This document shows positions 1-8,752 of a stretch of DNA of 64,000 bases, in pieces. The number at the start of each line of letters is the position of its first letter. Position 1 is the first letter of the stretch. Source of the stretch: Limnobacter sp. 130 (lineage in GTDB: Bacteria > Pseudomonadota > Gammaproteobacteria > Burkholderiales > Burkholderiaceae_B); assembly GCF_902506325.1 (NCBI RefSeq), contig NZ_LR732333.1:186001-250000 (forward strand), read 5' to 3'. Both the position numbers and the translations under genes were made by a program. Below the pieces are notes generated by a model that saw only the letters and a program-made list of their open reading frames with translations, was not told where the DNA came from and did not search any database.

Positions 1-1
1 A

Positions 2-808
2 TTGGCACGTGTGCTGTACGAGTCAAATGGTTTCGATTACAAGCCAGGTGCCCCAGGCTTCGAGCAGAGTGCAGAATACTTTGCGGATCATGTTGAGCAG
101 TTTGCACACAGCGTAGACGTTTTGCTGATTGATGAGGCCCAAGACTTTGAGGCTCAGTGGCTGAACACCTTGTTTAAGCTTTGTAAGCCCGGTGGGCGCT
201 TGATTGTTTTGATGGATGAAAACCAAAAACTATATTCAAGAGTGAGCGCAGACTTTGGTGGTTGGATAAAAATTGATCACCAGGTGACTTATCGTTGTCC
301 CCGAATTGTGACTGACCATATCAATGAATTTGGCTTGGCTGCCCAGCCAATTGTTAGCAGAAGTGTGGTGGAGGGGCTGCCGTCAATTCTTGAGGTTTAC
401 GAGGCAGGCAATGACGATTCCTTGCTGAAAGCCACTGAAAAAGTACTTTCGCAGTTGTTGGCCGAGGGGCATGTGAAGGACGAAATTGCATTGCTAACAG
501 TGAAAGGCGCGGAATCAAGTGATTTGCTTAAACATGATTTGATAGGGAAGCATTGTCTTAAAAAGATTGTTGGTCGAACAGTGTCCGGGGATTTTGAATA
601 TTCGGATGGCGAGGTGTTAGCCGACACAGTATTTCGATTCAAGGGGCGGTCTGCCAATTGCGTGGTGCTCACCGAGCTTGATTTTCAGGAGCTGGATGAA
701 AACCGAAAGCGACGACTTTTTGTGGGGATGAGTAGAGCCAGGCTGCGGTTGGCTTTGGTGATGACACAAGAGGCGGCCGGGCTGTTGTTGGGTGAAAGTA
801 ATAATTAA
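2..808 (+). CDS. C-terminal part of a UvrD/Rep-like (SF1) helicase, cut at the left edge
   Basis: This 268-residue stretch runs in from the window edge, so its real start and its N-terminal Walker A are outside. It shows a Walker B box (LLIDEAQDF, about residue 41), then a DQ/N-type motif with VLMDENQKLY and a TYRCPRIV segment as in SF1 helicases of the UvrD family. Near the end RFKGRSANCVVLTELDF and RRLFVGMSRAR match motifs V and VI of the UvrD C-terminal domain. It is therefore probably an ATP-dependent DNA or RNA helicase, possibly with an N-terminal nuclease-related domain that cannot be seen here. It lies at the edge of a phosphorothioation defence island, but whether it belongs to that system is unknown. 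A promoter or operon link cannot be judged. Confidence 0.75.
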   Translation: MARVLYESNGFDYKPGAPGFEQSAEYFADHVEQFAHSVDVLLIDEAQDFEAQWLNTLFKLCKPGGRLIVLMDENQKLYSRVSADFGGWIKIDHQVTYRCPRIVTDHINEFGLAAQPIVSRSVVEGLPSILEVYEAGNDDSLLKATEKVLSQLLAEGHVKDEIALLTVKGAESSDLLKHDLIGKHCLKKIVGRTVSGDFEYSDGEVLADTVFRFKGRSANCVVLTELDFQELDENRKRRLFVGMSRARLRLALVMTQEAAGLLLGESNN

Positions 809-924
809 ATGAGCAGGCTCATGCTGTGAGCTTCATGGTGTTCAAACTGAGTTCATGTTTGGGGATATTCCTAGACAGCCGCCAACAGAATTGGCTGCAT
901 AACCCTCTTTATTTGAGACCCACC

Positions 925-1341
925 ATGAAGATATATGTCCCGGCGTTGCTTGTTGTGTTATTTGCCACTGGTTGTGCATCGATCACCAAAGGTACTAGCC
1001 AAACCTTGGTTTTTAACTTGGACCCCCAAGAAACACGATGCACTTTGAGTCGTGATGGTGATGGTGAAATTGGATCGATCAATGCCCGAAATAACACCGT
1101 GACGGTGGGTAAGGACAAAGACGATATTTTGGTGAAGTGCCAGGCTGAAGGGCATGCCCAAAAGATTACGCGCTTGGTGAGCTCGGCGGATACTGCGGGT
1201 GTTGTGGGTGGGGTGTTTATCGATTTGGGTATTACAGACATGGTGACTGGGGCCATGTGGCAGTATCCAAATACGACGACAATTACTTTGGAGAAAGAAG
1301 CTGGTTCAGGGGTAAAGGCGGAGACGGCGGCGGTTAAGTAG
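925..1341 (+). CDS. Small predicted lipoprotein
   Basis: A 138-residue protein begins at the ATG at 925. It has a short hydrophobic signal sequence ending in LFATGC, a lipobox that would put the acylated cysteine at about residue 17. A start 99 bases upstream is open in the same frame, but it would place charged residues before the signal peptide, so 925 is preferred. The mature part resembles a common family of small proteobacterial lipoproteins that start CAS(I/V)xxGTxQ, have a central Cys pair (positions near ETRC and VKCQ), a glycine-rich hydrophobic segment and a C-terminal MVTGAMWQYP motif. The function of that family is not known. A strong terminator follows at once, so this is a single-gene unit next to the defence island rather than part of it. 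Confidence 0.75.
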   Translation: MKIYVPALLVVLFATGCASITKGTSQTLVFNLDPQETRCTLSRDGDGEIGSINARNNTVTVGKDKDDILVKCQAEGHAQKITRLVSSADTAGVVGGVFIDLGITDMVTGAMWQYPNTTTITLEKEAGSGVKAETAAVK

Positions 1342-1373
1342 GTTCGTTGTTCTTTAACCTGGTTTGATTGATA

Positions 1374-1399
1374 AAGCCTCTCTAGTTGAGAGGCTTTTT
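1374..1399 (+). terminator. Rho-independent terminator after the lipoprotein gene
   Basis: AAGCCTCTC and GAGAGGCTT form a perfect 9-bp stem with a 5-base loop (TAGTT), followed by a run of T. It ends the lipoprotein transcript and isolates the defence genes downstream. Confidence 0.85.
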
Positions 1400-1437
1400 G
1401 GTTTTAGGTTGAAATTATTTGATTGACGTCTTTTCAG

Positions 1438-1803
1438 ATGGTATTTTTTAGTTCGGCGAGTTTCGCGTGTGAACCTAAGTTTAAAGTAGGGTGTTCTTTC
1501 ATGATTGTTCATGGTCGGCTTGATAGCGTTCCAGGCAAGATCATTCTGAGTCTTGATGTTAACGGAGATTTCAAGTACGTCCGAGCGACTTTTAGATCTA
1601 TTTGTGAGGCGGAAAGAATCGTTCAAAGGATCATTTCTAAAGGCTTCTTCGCCAGTGATATAAGGTACTTTGATGGGGTGGCTGATGGACTTCCAATTGG
1701 AGTTCGCCCATTTGAATTTTCATTGGAAGACCTAAGGCGCAACCGACGAGTTGATTGCTCGTTTAACTACAGCGGATCAACTAAACCTGGGAATAATAAT
1801 TGA
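1438..1803 (+). CDS. Unknown small protein, first gene of the phosphorothioation island
   Basis: The frame from the ATG at 1438 gives 121 residues. A TTG at 1423 and an ATG at 1501 are other possible starts, and none has a strong Shine-Dalgarno sequence. I do not recognise the family. The protein is mixed alpha/beta in look, with a beta-rich start (GKIILSLDVNGDFKYVRATF), a likely helix (CEAERIVQRIISKG) and a basic stretch (LEDLRRNRR) near the end. It has no signal peptide and no membrane segment. Its TGA stop overlaps the TTG start of the next gene (TTGA), which suggests translational coupling with the phosphorothioation-associated methyltransferase. A role as a small partner or adaptor of that enzyme is inference from position only. 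Confidence 0.6.
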   Translation: MVFFSSASFACEPKFKVGCSFMIVHGRLDSVPGKIILSLDVNGDFKYVRATFRSICEAERIVQRIISKGFFASDIRYFDGVADGLPIGVRPFEFSLEDLRRNRRVDCSFNYSGSTKPGNNN

Positions 1804-4340
1804 AGCTGGTCGCCGGTAATATATATGTGCATAAGGATCAACTAGATGGTCTCGATCCCATGGTTAAGGAAGCTGTCAGGGAAGCCTTACAATTGACCCC
1901 GATCACTGATTGGTCTGATTTTGATCTTGTAAGGTATACAGATAAGCTGGACGAATTTAGTTTTCTTAGTTACTCGAGTTTTCTGGAAGATGCTTTTCCT
2001 AGGTTGCTCAAGTCTCACAAAGTTCAGTTGAGTAAACGGTCGGTTAGTTTTCGGGATTATAGAGACTCTTCAAATCCTCCCATTCTTCATAGAAAAGAAC
2101 TCTTTTCTGTTTTTGACAGTGAACTCTTGGAAAAGTGGTCAGCACTGACACTTGCCTTGGAGGAAGTTGGCGCCTTCGATGAGCCATTGAAAATTGGTTT
2201 TCAGAACCAATGGGTAAAAACACTTCACGCTAAAGGTTTTTATGTAGATGGTCATCACTTGTTGCCGTTAGCAAATCAAGATTCGTTGGTAGATCGGATT
2301 ACTTTGATAGAGTCCAATGGATCTATGGTACAGCGTCATCTGACGGCGCTTACTCGATATGCCTTGTCTGCTCCAGTTCAGCAGTTGATCCGATGTGGTC
2401 TACTGATGAAGGAATCTTCGTTTTTTGATTATGGTTGCGGTCGTGGTGATGATTTGAGAGCTTTGTTAGATAACGGTTATCAAGCTGGTGGCTGGGATCC
2501 TCACTTCGCCAATGAGCAGGTTATTTATGAAGCTGATGTGGTCAATCTCGGATTTGTTCTCAATGTAATCGAAGATCCGCTCGAGAGATCTCTAGCTTTA
2601 AAAAAAGCACTGAAGTTGGCTCAAAAAGTGTTGTCTGTTGGCGTGATGGTTGCTAACGAAAACAATGTATCCGGTACGCCATACGCTGATGGGGTTCTAA
2701 CGTCGCGCCAAACTTTTCAAAAGTATTTCTCACAGCAAGAATTTATAGATTATTTGTTCGCTCAAACAGGCTTAATGCCTTTTCCCGTAGCGCCCGGTAT
2801 TTGTTTGTTATTTAAGGATGAAGATGTAGAGCAGCGATTCCTTCTAGGCAGGCAAACTTCTCGTTCTGTGGTGGCAGAGGGTTTTCATTATCGACGTGAG
2901 CAGAGGATTAGGGAGAGGGTCCCAAGACCTAGGGCAGTCAAACAGTCAATATTTGAGGCGAACAGGGAGCTACTCGATGAGTTATGGGAGCAGACTTTGA
3001 TTCTTGGTAGAGAGCCCATGCCTGAAGAGTTACTTAATCTGTCGCAGTTGATCGATGTCTTTGGTTCATTAAAAAGAGCCTTCAAACTGAACTGGAATAA
3101 TCAAAACGCTACGGAATTTGAACTTGCTTCAAAGCAACGACTAGAGGATCTAACTGTTTATTTTGCGATGGAGAAGTTCAGGCAGCAAAGGCCATACAAA
3201 GATCAGCCCACTCGTTTGAAAACAGATGTTAAATATTTTTTCGGAAGCTTGAGATCAGCCCAGGATGCGGGTTTCTCTCTGCTGAAGTCTGTACCAGATT
3301 TGAAATCGTTGTGGGAGGATGCGAAGCGTGGTGCAGAGTGTGGAGTTGGTTTTTTCGATGAGTCGACAGATCAATATTTTATCCCTGCAGATAAACTAAG
3401 TTTTCAGCAGCCAATTGTTAGAGCATGTGTTGGCTGTGCGGCTGCTCTTTATGGTGATGCCGCATCATCAAGTTTGATTAAGGTACATATTAGATCGTCG
3501 AAAGTCACTTTTCTAACTTACGACGATTTTTACGGCAAGCCAATTCCCCTTTTGGTGCAAAGAGTAAAGATCAATCTAAAAACGTTGCGTATGGATGTAT
3601 TCACATACGATGGGCCATTTACACCCATTCCCTTGCTAGAAAAATCTAGATTTCTAAGTGAGGGAGACCAGGGTTTTCTCGAGCAGTTCAATTTTGATAT
3701 ACGTCTGCGTGAAGAAGGCTTTTTCGAGCATGAGTTTGATGTGCTTAGTTTTGAAACGATTCAGAAGTTTTTACACGACGCCTGTTTGCAGATATCTGGG
3801 TTTGACTTGTTGCTTGTCGATAAGGCACCAGATGTGGGTGCCCCATGTGGTCGCTATTTGATGTTTCGAGATTTTTTTCTATGTGGCGAAACGCAAGCCA
3901 AATTTCAGATCTTCAATTTACCTAAACAAGTGGAAACCTATCGTGCGTATTACCTTTTGGCAAAGAATGTGTTGGATCCTTTGATCGATTATTTTGGGCC
4001 TATCAAGTTGACATATGGATTTTGTGGGTCAAAGTTACGACCATTAATTAAGAAGCGAGTGTCACATGATCGCGATCAGCACGCGTCGTTTGAAAAGAAG
4101 CGTAATGGTGAATTTGTGTGTTCTCGAGGTGGGGCGGCTTGTGATTTTATAGTTGAGCATGAGGATATGTATGAGGTCGCGGAGTGGGTGGCAGGTAATA
4201 CTCCTGTGGATAGACTTTATTTCCATGGGAGCGATCGCCCGATTCACATCAGCTATAAATTAGTGCCTGATGGTGAGTTCTATCAAGTGGAGGAATCTGA
4301 TAGCGGGAAGCAATTAACAAAGAAGCTTATTTTTTCATAA
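1800..4340 (+). CDS. DNA phosphorothioation-associated putative methyltransferase
   Basis: This 846-residue protein starts at a TTG that overlaps the previous stop. An SAM-binding motif I (DYGCGRGDD, residues 210-218) sits in a class I methyltransferase fold, followed by GGWDPHF and NVIEDPLER in the positions of motifs II and III. The region before it contains ILHRKELF (about 95-102), typical of the family that NCBI names DNA phosphorothioation-associated putative methyltransferase. About 480 residues follow the methyltransferase core and could hold a target-recognition or partner-binding part; I recognise no domain there. The family is found beside dnd/ssp genes, which fits the sspBCD genes just downstream. 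Its substrate is not established; DNA is the likely one. It is 93 bases upstream of sspB in the same direction. Confidence 0.75.
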   Translation: MKLVAGNIYVHKDQLDGLDPMVKEAVREALQLTPITDWSDFDLVRYTDKLDEFSFLSYSSFLEDAFPRLLKSHKVQLSKRSVSFRDYRDSSNPPILHRKELFSVFDSELLEKWSALTLALEEVGAFDEPLKIGFQNQWVKTLHAKGFYVDGHHLLPLANQDSLVDRITLIESNGSMVQRHLTALTRYALSAPVQQLIRCGLLMKESSFFDYGCGRGDDLRALLDNGYQAGGWDPHFANEQVIYEADVVNLGFVLNVIEDPLERSLALKKALKLAQKVLSVGVMVANENNVSGTPYADGVLTSRQTFQKYFSQQEFIDYLFAQTGLMPFPVAPGICLLFKDEDVEQRFLLGRQTSRSVVAEGFHYRREQRIRERVPRPRAVKQSIFEANRELLDELWEQTLILGREPMPEELLNLSQLIDVFGSLKRAFKLNWNNQNATEFELASKQRLEDLTVYFAMEKFRQQRPYKDQPTRLKTDVKYFFGSLRSAQDAGFSLLKSVPDLKSLWEDAKRGAECGVGFFDESTDQYFIPADKLSFQQPIVRACVGCAAALYGDAASSSLIKVHIRSSKVTFLTYDDFYGKPIPLLVQRVKINLKTLRMDVFTYDGPFTPIPLLEKSRFLSEGDQGFLEQFNFDIRLREEGFFEHEFDVLSFETIQKFLHDACLQISGFDLLLVDKAPDVGAPCGRYLMFRDFFLCGETQAKFQIFNLPKQVETYRAYYLLAKNVLDPLIDYFGPIKLTYGFCGSKLRPLIKKRVSHDRDQHASFEKKRNGEFVCSRGGAACDFIVEHEDMYEVAEWVAGNTPVDRLYFHGSDRPIHISYKLVPDGEFYQVEESDSGKQLTKKLIFS

Positions 4341-4393
4341 TCACCTTAGTTTCGGTATCAACACAACTGCTAGATGTGTAAAATGAGATTCAA

Positions 4394-4410
4394 CTTTCGG
4401 CTGGCGAAAG
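4394..4410 (+). promoter_or_regulatory. Small hairpin in the leader of sspB
   Basis: CTTTCG and CGAAAG form a perfect 6-bp stem around a 5-base loop, 23 bases before the preferred sspB start. There is no T run, so it is not a terminator. It could be an operator or an mRNA structure near the ribosome site; this is only a suggestion. Confidence 0.3.
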
Positions 4411-4433
4411 TCTCCAGAACACATTTGAAAGAT

Positions 4434-5396
4434 ATGGAAATCAAAGAGCTTCCCCGCGTTTTCTCCGGTCATGAGACCTTTCCGTTGCGACAGTCTTGGT
4501 TAAGCAAGCTTAATAAGATCGCAGATAACTCAATGATTAATAAGAAATTATTTTCTGAGGATAATCTTGTCGCGACGTTTGGTGTGGGAAAAAATATGGT
4601 GGCATCCATGCGCCACTGGGGCCTTGCGTGTGGAATGTTTGTCGAAAAAGATGAGTACTTGTGTTTGACTCCTCACTATGAGCGTCTTTTCAGAAGTGAT
4701 CTCGTTGATCGTGGACAAGGTCAAAGGACCTATCTGGCTTTAGATCCATTTTTTGAGCGCTACGATTCGGTGTGGTTTGTACACTGGCGGCTTGCGGCTT
4801 TTCCTTTGCGGTCGACCACTTGGTTCTGGTTGTTCAACAGAATTTCATCGCCTACCTTTACCAAAGAAGATCTTTTACAGTCGCTGACCACTTTTCTTGA
4901 GGCTACTGAGGGGAAAGCATCGGACACAACTTTACTTAGAGATGTAGAGACCTGCCTCCGTAGCTATATTCCCAAACTTGATGCCAAGGGAGGAGTTGAG
5001 GATGCAAGTGATTCCTTGTTGGTCGAGCTGGGATTGTTAAGAGAAGACAAGCGTGGATTTTATTCATTCAAAAGGGGGCCAAAGCCAACTTTATCCCCTG
5101 CATTTTTCGCGTTTTGTCTTGCTGAATATTGGGAGAAAAAACACCAGGGTAGCAATCAGCTTTCTTTTGAGTTGATTTCCTATGCTGACTCCAGTCCTGG
5201 AAAAGTATTCAAGTTAGATGATGAAAGTTTAATGGATTTCATCGATCAAATTGAGAAGATCACAAAGGGCCTTTTCAGTTGGTCAAGCACCGCGGGTGTT
5301 AGGCAATTGGTTCGCGACGAGAAGCTCTACCAGTTGCTCAAAGCGAAGGGTGATGAAGATTATTTGCTCGACATGTTTTGTCGAGGCTATGAGTGA
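4434..5396 (+). CDS. sspB: SspB-like DUF4007 protein (phosphorothioation system)
   Basis: The frame is open from 4374, but the ATG at 4434 puts the family's opening motif (FSGHETFPLR, residues 10-19) close to the N-terminus, as expected, and has a GAAAG just upstream. The product is 320 residues. The motif, and the following FGVGKNMVASMRHWGLACG segment, are characteristic of DUF4007. In the SspABCD system DUF4007 protein SspB is reported to nick DNA so that sulphur can be put into one strand at a short motif. Here the gene is followed by sspC, whose GTG start overlaps its TGA stop (GTGA), and by sspD. Gene order and overlaps therefore support SspB and not just a lone DUF4007 protein. The recognised DNA motif of this copy cannot be read from the sequence. 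Confidence 0.8.
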   Translation: MEIKELPRVFSGHETFPLRQSWLSKLNKIADNSMINKKLFSEDNLVATFGVGKNMVASMRHWGLACGMFVEKDEYLCLTPHYERLFRSDLVDRGQGQRTYLALDPFFERYDSVWFVHWRLAAFPLRSTTWFWLFNRISSPTFTKEDLLQSLTTFLEATEGKASDTTLLRDVETCLRSYIPKLDAKGGVEDASDSLLVELGLLREDKRGFYSFKRGPKPTLSPAFFAFCLAEYWEKKHQGSNQLSFELISYADSSPGKVFKLDDESLMDFIDQIEKITKGLFSWSSTAGVRQLVRDEKLYQLLKAKGDEDYLLDMFCRGYE

Positions 5397-8300
5397 GACG
5401 AGATATGGGTCAGTTGGCTTTGGAGCGTATGGGTGTGAGTAGCCTTTTCGATGAAGTAAGAATTAATCCCCAATACCAAAGGTCGGTTAACCTTAAGCAT
5501 GACTTTGGAGTTGCTGATAGTTTCGGCGGCTTTATTTGTCACCAGTCAGCTCAGGTTGTTGTGGAAACCCTAGCCAAACAAATTTCTAGTACCAGCCAAC
5601 GGGCATTCACGATTACTGGTCCTTACGGGGGCGGTAAATCTACTCTGCTGAATCTTTTGGCGTCCTCTGTTTGCCGTAAGGCTGATGTTCGAGACCTTGC
5701 CCGTCGCAAGCTTGATAAGAAATCACTCAAGCTCATTGACCAGGCTTTGCCGTGTGGTTTGAATGGATGGTCTGTTCTTACTTTGGTGGGTAGCCGATCC
5801 GATCTTGTGCCAGCTTTGCTTGAGGCTGTTTCTGACGGTCAGGCGCGAGGCTTTTGCTTGCCGCTTAGGCGTGGTCGTACTAAAGATGTTACCGGAATTG
5901 AAAAATTTCTCGATTGGCTAAGTCATGAAGCCAGTAGCAATTCATCTGATGGCGTAATGATCGTTATCGATGAAATGGGCAAGTTTTTGGAAGGTGCTGC
6001 GCAAGGCGAGGGTGATCTACTCGCATTCCAGACCTTGGCCGAGGCCGTGTCTCGCATGAGCGGTCGTGTTGTGTTGGTAGGTGCATTGCACCAGGCTATA
6101 TCTGCTTACAGTACTGAGAATCTTGATGAGTGGAGAAAGGTTCAAGGGCGCTTTGCAGACATTCCCTTGGTTACAAAAACTGACGAAGTCGTAGAGATGA
6201 TTGGTCAGGCAATAAGCCATCAATCTCCAGGTAAGTTTATTGAGCAAGCATGCTTGAAAATTGCGAATCTTTTGCGACTTGAAAAACCAGCGTTGCGTTC
6301 GGATTATCCTGATGTTCTGGTTGCGTGTAGTCCGTTTCATCCTATTACAGCCTCGCTGTTGGGGCCGGTTTCGCGTCGTCAATATGGTCAAAATGAAAGA
6401 AGTATATTTTCTTTTTTGAGCACACCAGACACCCATTCATTTTCAGACTTCTTACTTAAGCAGCCTCCAGGTTCAGACATCACTTATACACCGGCTAACT
6501 TTTGGGATTATTTGAGGGCCAATCTGGATCCAGCTATTTCGGCATCTTCAGACAGTCATCGTTGGGCGACGGCCGTTGATTGTGTTGAACGCGCTGAAGC
6601 AAGGGTGAATGAGTTTAGTCTGTCTCTTGTGAAGAACGTTGCGGTTATTGATCTTTTCAAAAAGGTGTCGTCAATCCCACCTACGTTAGATGTGATTGCT
6701 ACGCTTTATGCAGGTGAACAACAAGCTTCGGTTGTAAAAGGCTTGAATGATCTCTGCGAAAAACGAATTCTTACTTTCCGGCGACATCAAGAGGCTTATG
6801 CGGTCTTCGAAGGTAGCGATTTCGATATTGATCTCGCTTTAAAAGAGAGTCGCCGAAAGTTTCAACGACCCGATTTGGACTTGGTGGCAAAGTTTTTTAA
6901 TACAAGTCCAGTAGTTGCTAAGCGCCATTACTTGGAAAAAGGAACGCTGCGTTGGTTGTCTACACACTTGGTGTTCTTGGATGATCTACAAGATCGTCCA
7001 AGAAAATTGAAACCCGAAAGTGGGTTTGGTGAACTTGTGGTCGTGCTTCCATCGAACACTACGGCAAGTACCTCAGCGAATCGTGATCACGTGGAAAAAG
7101 CGATCCAGAAAATTGCACACCCGGTGCTTGCATTTACTCCTCAGAATTCAGGCCAGATTAATTCTCTGGCGATGGAGTTGATGGCACTACAGGATGTGCA
7201 AACTAGTGCTCAAGAACTGCACGGGGATTCCGTAGCACGTAGAGAGGTTTCCTCTCGAATTTCTGATGTAGCTCAAAAACTTGAATCAGCTTTGCTGCTT
7301 GCATTTAATAAAGCAGTGTGGGTCAGTAATAGGGATATGAATCTTGGACGCCTCGCGGAAATGGCGTCAAGCTTAGCAGATCGGGAGTTTCCTTCCACCC
7401 CAGTTGTTTTTAATGAATTGGTCAATCGTGATTCTTTGTCTACCAATGCGGTTAAGGCCAGGAAGCTTTTACTCTACGCAATGGAGAAAGCTGCAGCCAG
7501 TGAGAACCTGGGGTTCGAGGGCTTTCCTGCTGAGAGAGGGTTGTATGAGTCAATTCTTAAAGGAAAGATACATGTGCAATCCGATGATAAGTGGATTTTC
7601 CAGATGCCCAAAGACGACGATTCAGAAGATCCTATGCGTTTGAATCAGCTTTGGCTGGTTCTTAAGGCTGGGCTTGGAACGGGTCAAGAAATTGTCCCTG
7701 TCGAAGCAGTTTATGATCGGTGGGCGTTGCCTCCGTATGGAATACGATTGGGGCTTATGCCTATTTTGTTGCATGCCATGCTTATGGCAAATCGGAAAGA
7801 AATTGCACTCTATCGCGATGGTGTATTTTGTACGGATTTTAAAGAGGCCTACATCGACGAGTTCCTAGCTAAGCCCAAGCGTTTCGGATTGAGAACGGTT
7901 GATGCCGGTGCAGATAAAGCCCTGAAAGAAAAGTTTGCAACACTGACGGAAACGTTAACAGACTGCAGCGAATTGATGATCGCAAGGGAACTGGTGCGCA
8001 GAGTTCTAGCACTACCCAAATTGATTTTGCAAACAGATCGTTTGACTACAACGACTCGTTTAATAAGAGATGCGATAAAGAACGCAAACGACCCTCATGA
8101 ATTAATTAATCAGGAGTTGCCAGAAATCATTGGGGCTAAATCGAATAAAGATTTCAGTGAGACTTTGAATGCTACGTTAGTTGAGCTCGAGGCAGCATTT
8201 GGAAATATGCTGTCAAAGCTTGAAGCTTCGATTTTGACTGATCTTGAGGTCAAGGCGAGAAATTTTGAAAGACTCAAGCTTCGTGCTTCAAAGTTACAGG

Positions 8301-8752
8301 GTCGGACAGGCGACTTCAAGCTTGATTCATTTGTCATGCGCCTGGCCAATTGGGACGGTGATCGCCAAACAGTGGAAGGAATTCTTAGTCTTGCCATCGG
8401 GAAACCCTCACACATGTGGAGAGATCTGGATATTGAAAGGGGGCTTTTAGTCATCAAAGAATGGGTAGTCGAGTTCAAAAAGCTTGAGCTTCTTGTATTT
8501 TCCGATGGGGGTTCCACGCGACAATTATTCCAGGTTGTCATTGGTTCGGGAGTTAAAGGCACTCCATACGTTGGTGAGATTTCTGTGTTGAACGAAGAAG
8601 CTCAGGGTTTGGATGAATTGGCAGACCAAGTGCACGCTGACTTGCTGAAGCGGTTAATCGGCAAAGGAATGAGCGAGGATCGTTTGATTCCGCTTCTCTC
8701 TTATCTTGGCAAGAGAGTACTTGAGCAAAAGGAGTCCACAAATGAAGATTAA
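5393..8752 (+). CDS. sspC: SspC-like P-loop ATPase (phosphorothioation system)
   Basis: A 1119-residue ATPase starts at the GTG overlapping the sspB stop, with GAGG about 8 bases upstream; an ATG at 5405 is the alternative. Walker A is GPYGGGKST (residues 76-84) and Walker B is GVMIVIDE (about 187-194), followed by a sensor-like VLVGALHQA. The remaining 850 residues are largely helical and carry no domain I can name. Size, motif spacing and position between the DUF4007 and the PAPS-reductase-like genes match SspC, the large ATPase of SspABCD that powers or regulates single-strand phosphorothioation. Its 3' end overlaps sspD by 11 bases. What else it could be: a BREX BrxC-like ATPase, but no PglZ or BrxL is nearby. 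Confidence 0.78.
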   Translation: MRRDMGQLALERMGVSSLFDEVRINPQYQRSVNLKHDFGVADSFGGFICHQSAQVVVETLAKQISSTSQRAFTITGPYGGGKSTLLNLLASSVCRKADVRDLARRKLDKKSLKLIDQALPCGLNGWSVLTLVGSRSDLVPALLEAVSDGQARGFCLPLRRGRTKDVTGIEKFLDWLSHEASSNSSDGVMIVIDEMGKFLEGAAQGEGDLLAFQTLAEAVSRMSGRVVLVGALHQAISAYSTENLDEWRKVQGRFADIPLVTKTDEVVEMIGQAISHQSPGKFIEQACLKIANLLRLEKPALRSDYPDVLVACSPFHPITASLLGPVSRRQYGQNERSIFSFLSTPDTHSFSDFLLKQPPGSDITYTPANFWDYLRANLDPAISASSDSHRWATAVDCVERAEARVNEFSLSLVKNVAVIDLFKKVSSIPPTLDVIATLYAGEQQASVVKGLNDLCEKRILTFRRHQEAYAVFEGSDFDIDLALKESRRKFQRPDLDLVAKFFNTSPVVAKRHYLEKGTLRWLSTHLVFLDDLQDRPRKLKPESGFGELVVVLPSNTTASTSANRDHVEKAIQKIAHPVLAFTPQNSGQINSLAMELMALQDVQTSAQELHGDSVARREVSSRISDVAQKLESALLLAFNKAVWVSNRDMNLGRLAEMASSLADREFPSTPVVFNELVNRDSLSTNAVKARKLLLYAMEKAAASENLGFEGFPAERGLYESILKGKIHVQSDDKWIFQMPKDDDSEDPMRLNQLWLVLKAGLGTGQEIVPVEAVYDRWALPPYGIRLGLMPILLHAMLMANRKEIALYRDGVFCTDFKEAYIDEFLAKPKRFGLRTVDAGADKALKEKFATLTETLTDCSELMIARELVRRVLALPKLILQTDRLTTTTRLIRDAIKNANDPHELINQELPEIIGAKSNKDFSETLNATLVELEAAFGNMLSKLEASILTDLEVKARNFERLKLRASKLQGRTGDFKLDSFVMRLANWDGDRQTVEGILSLAIGKPSHMWRDLDIERGLLVIKEWVVEFKKLELLVFSDGGSTRQLFQVVIGSGVKGTPYVGEISVLNEEAQGLDELADQVHADLLKRLIGKGMSEDRLIPLLSYLGKRVLEQKESTNED

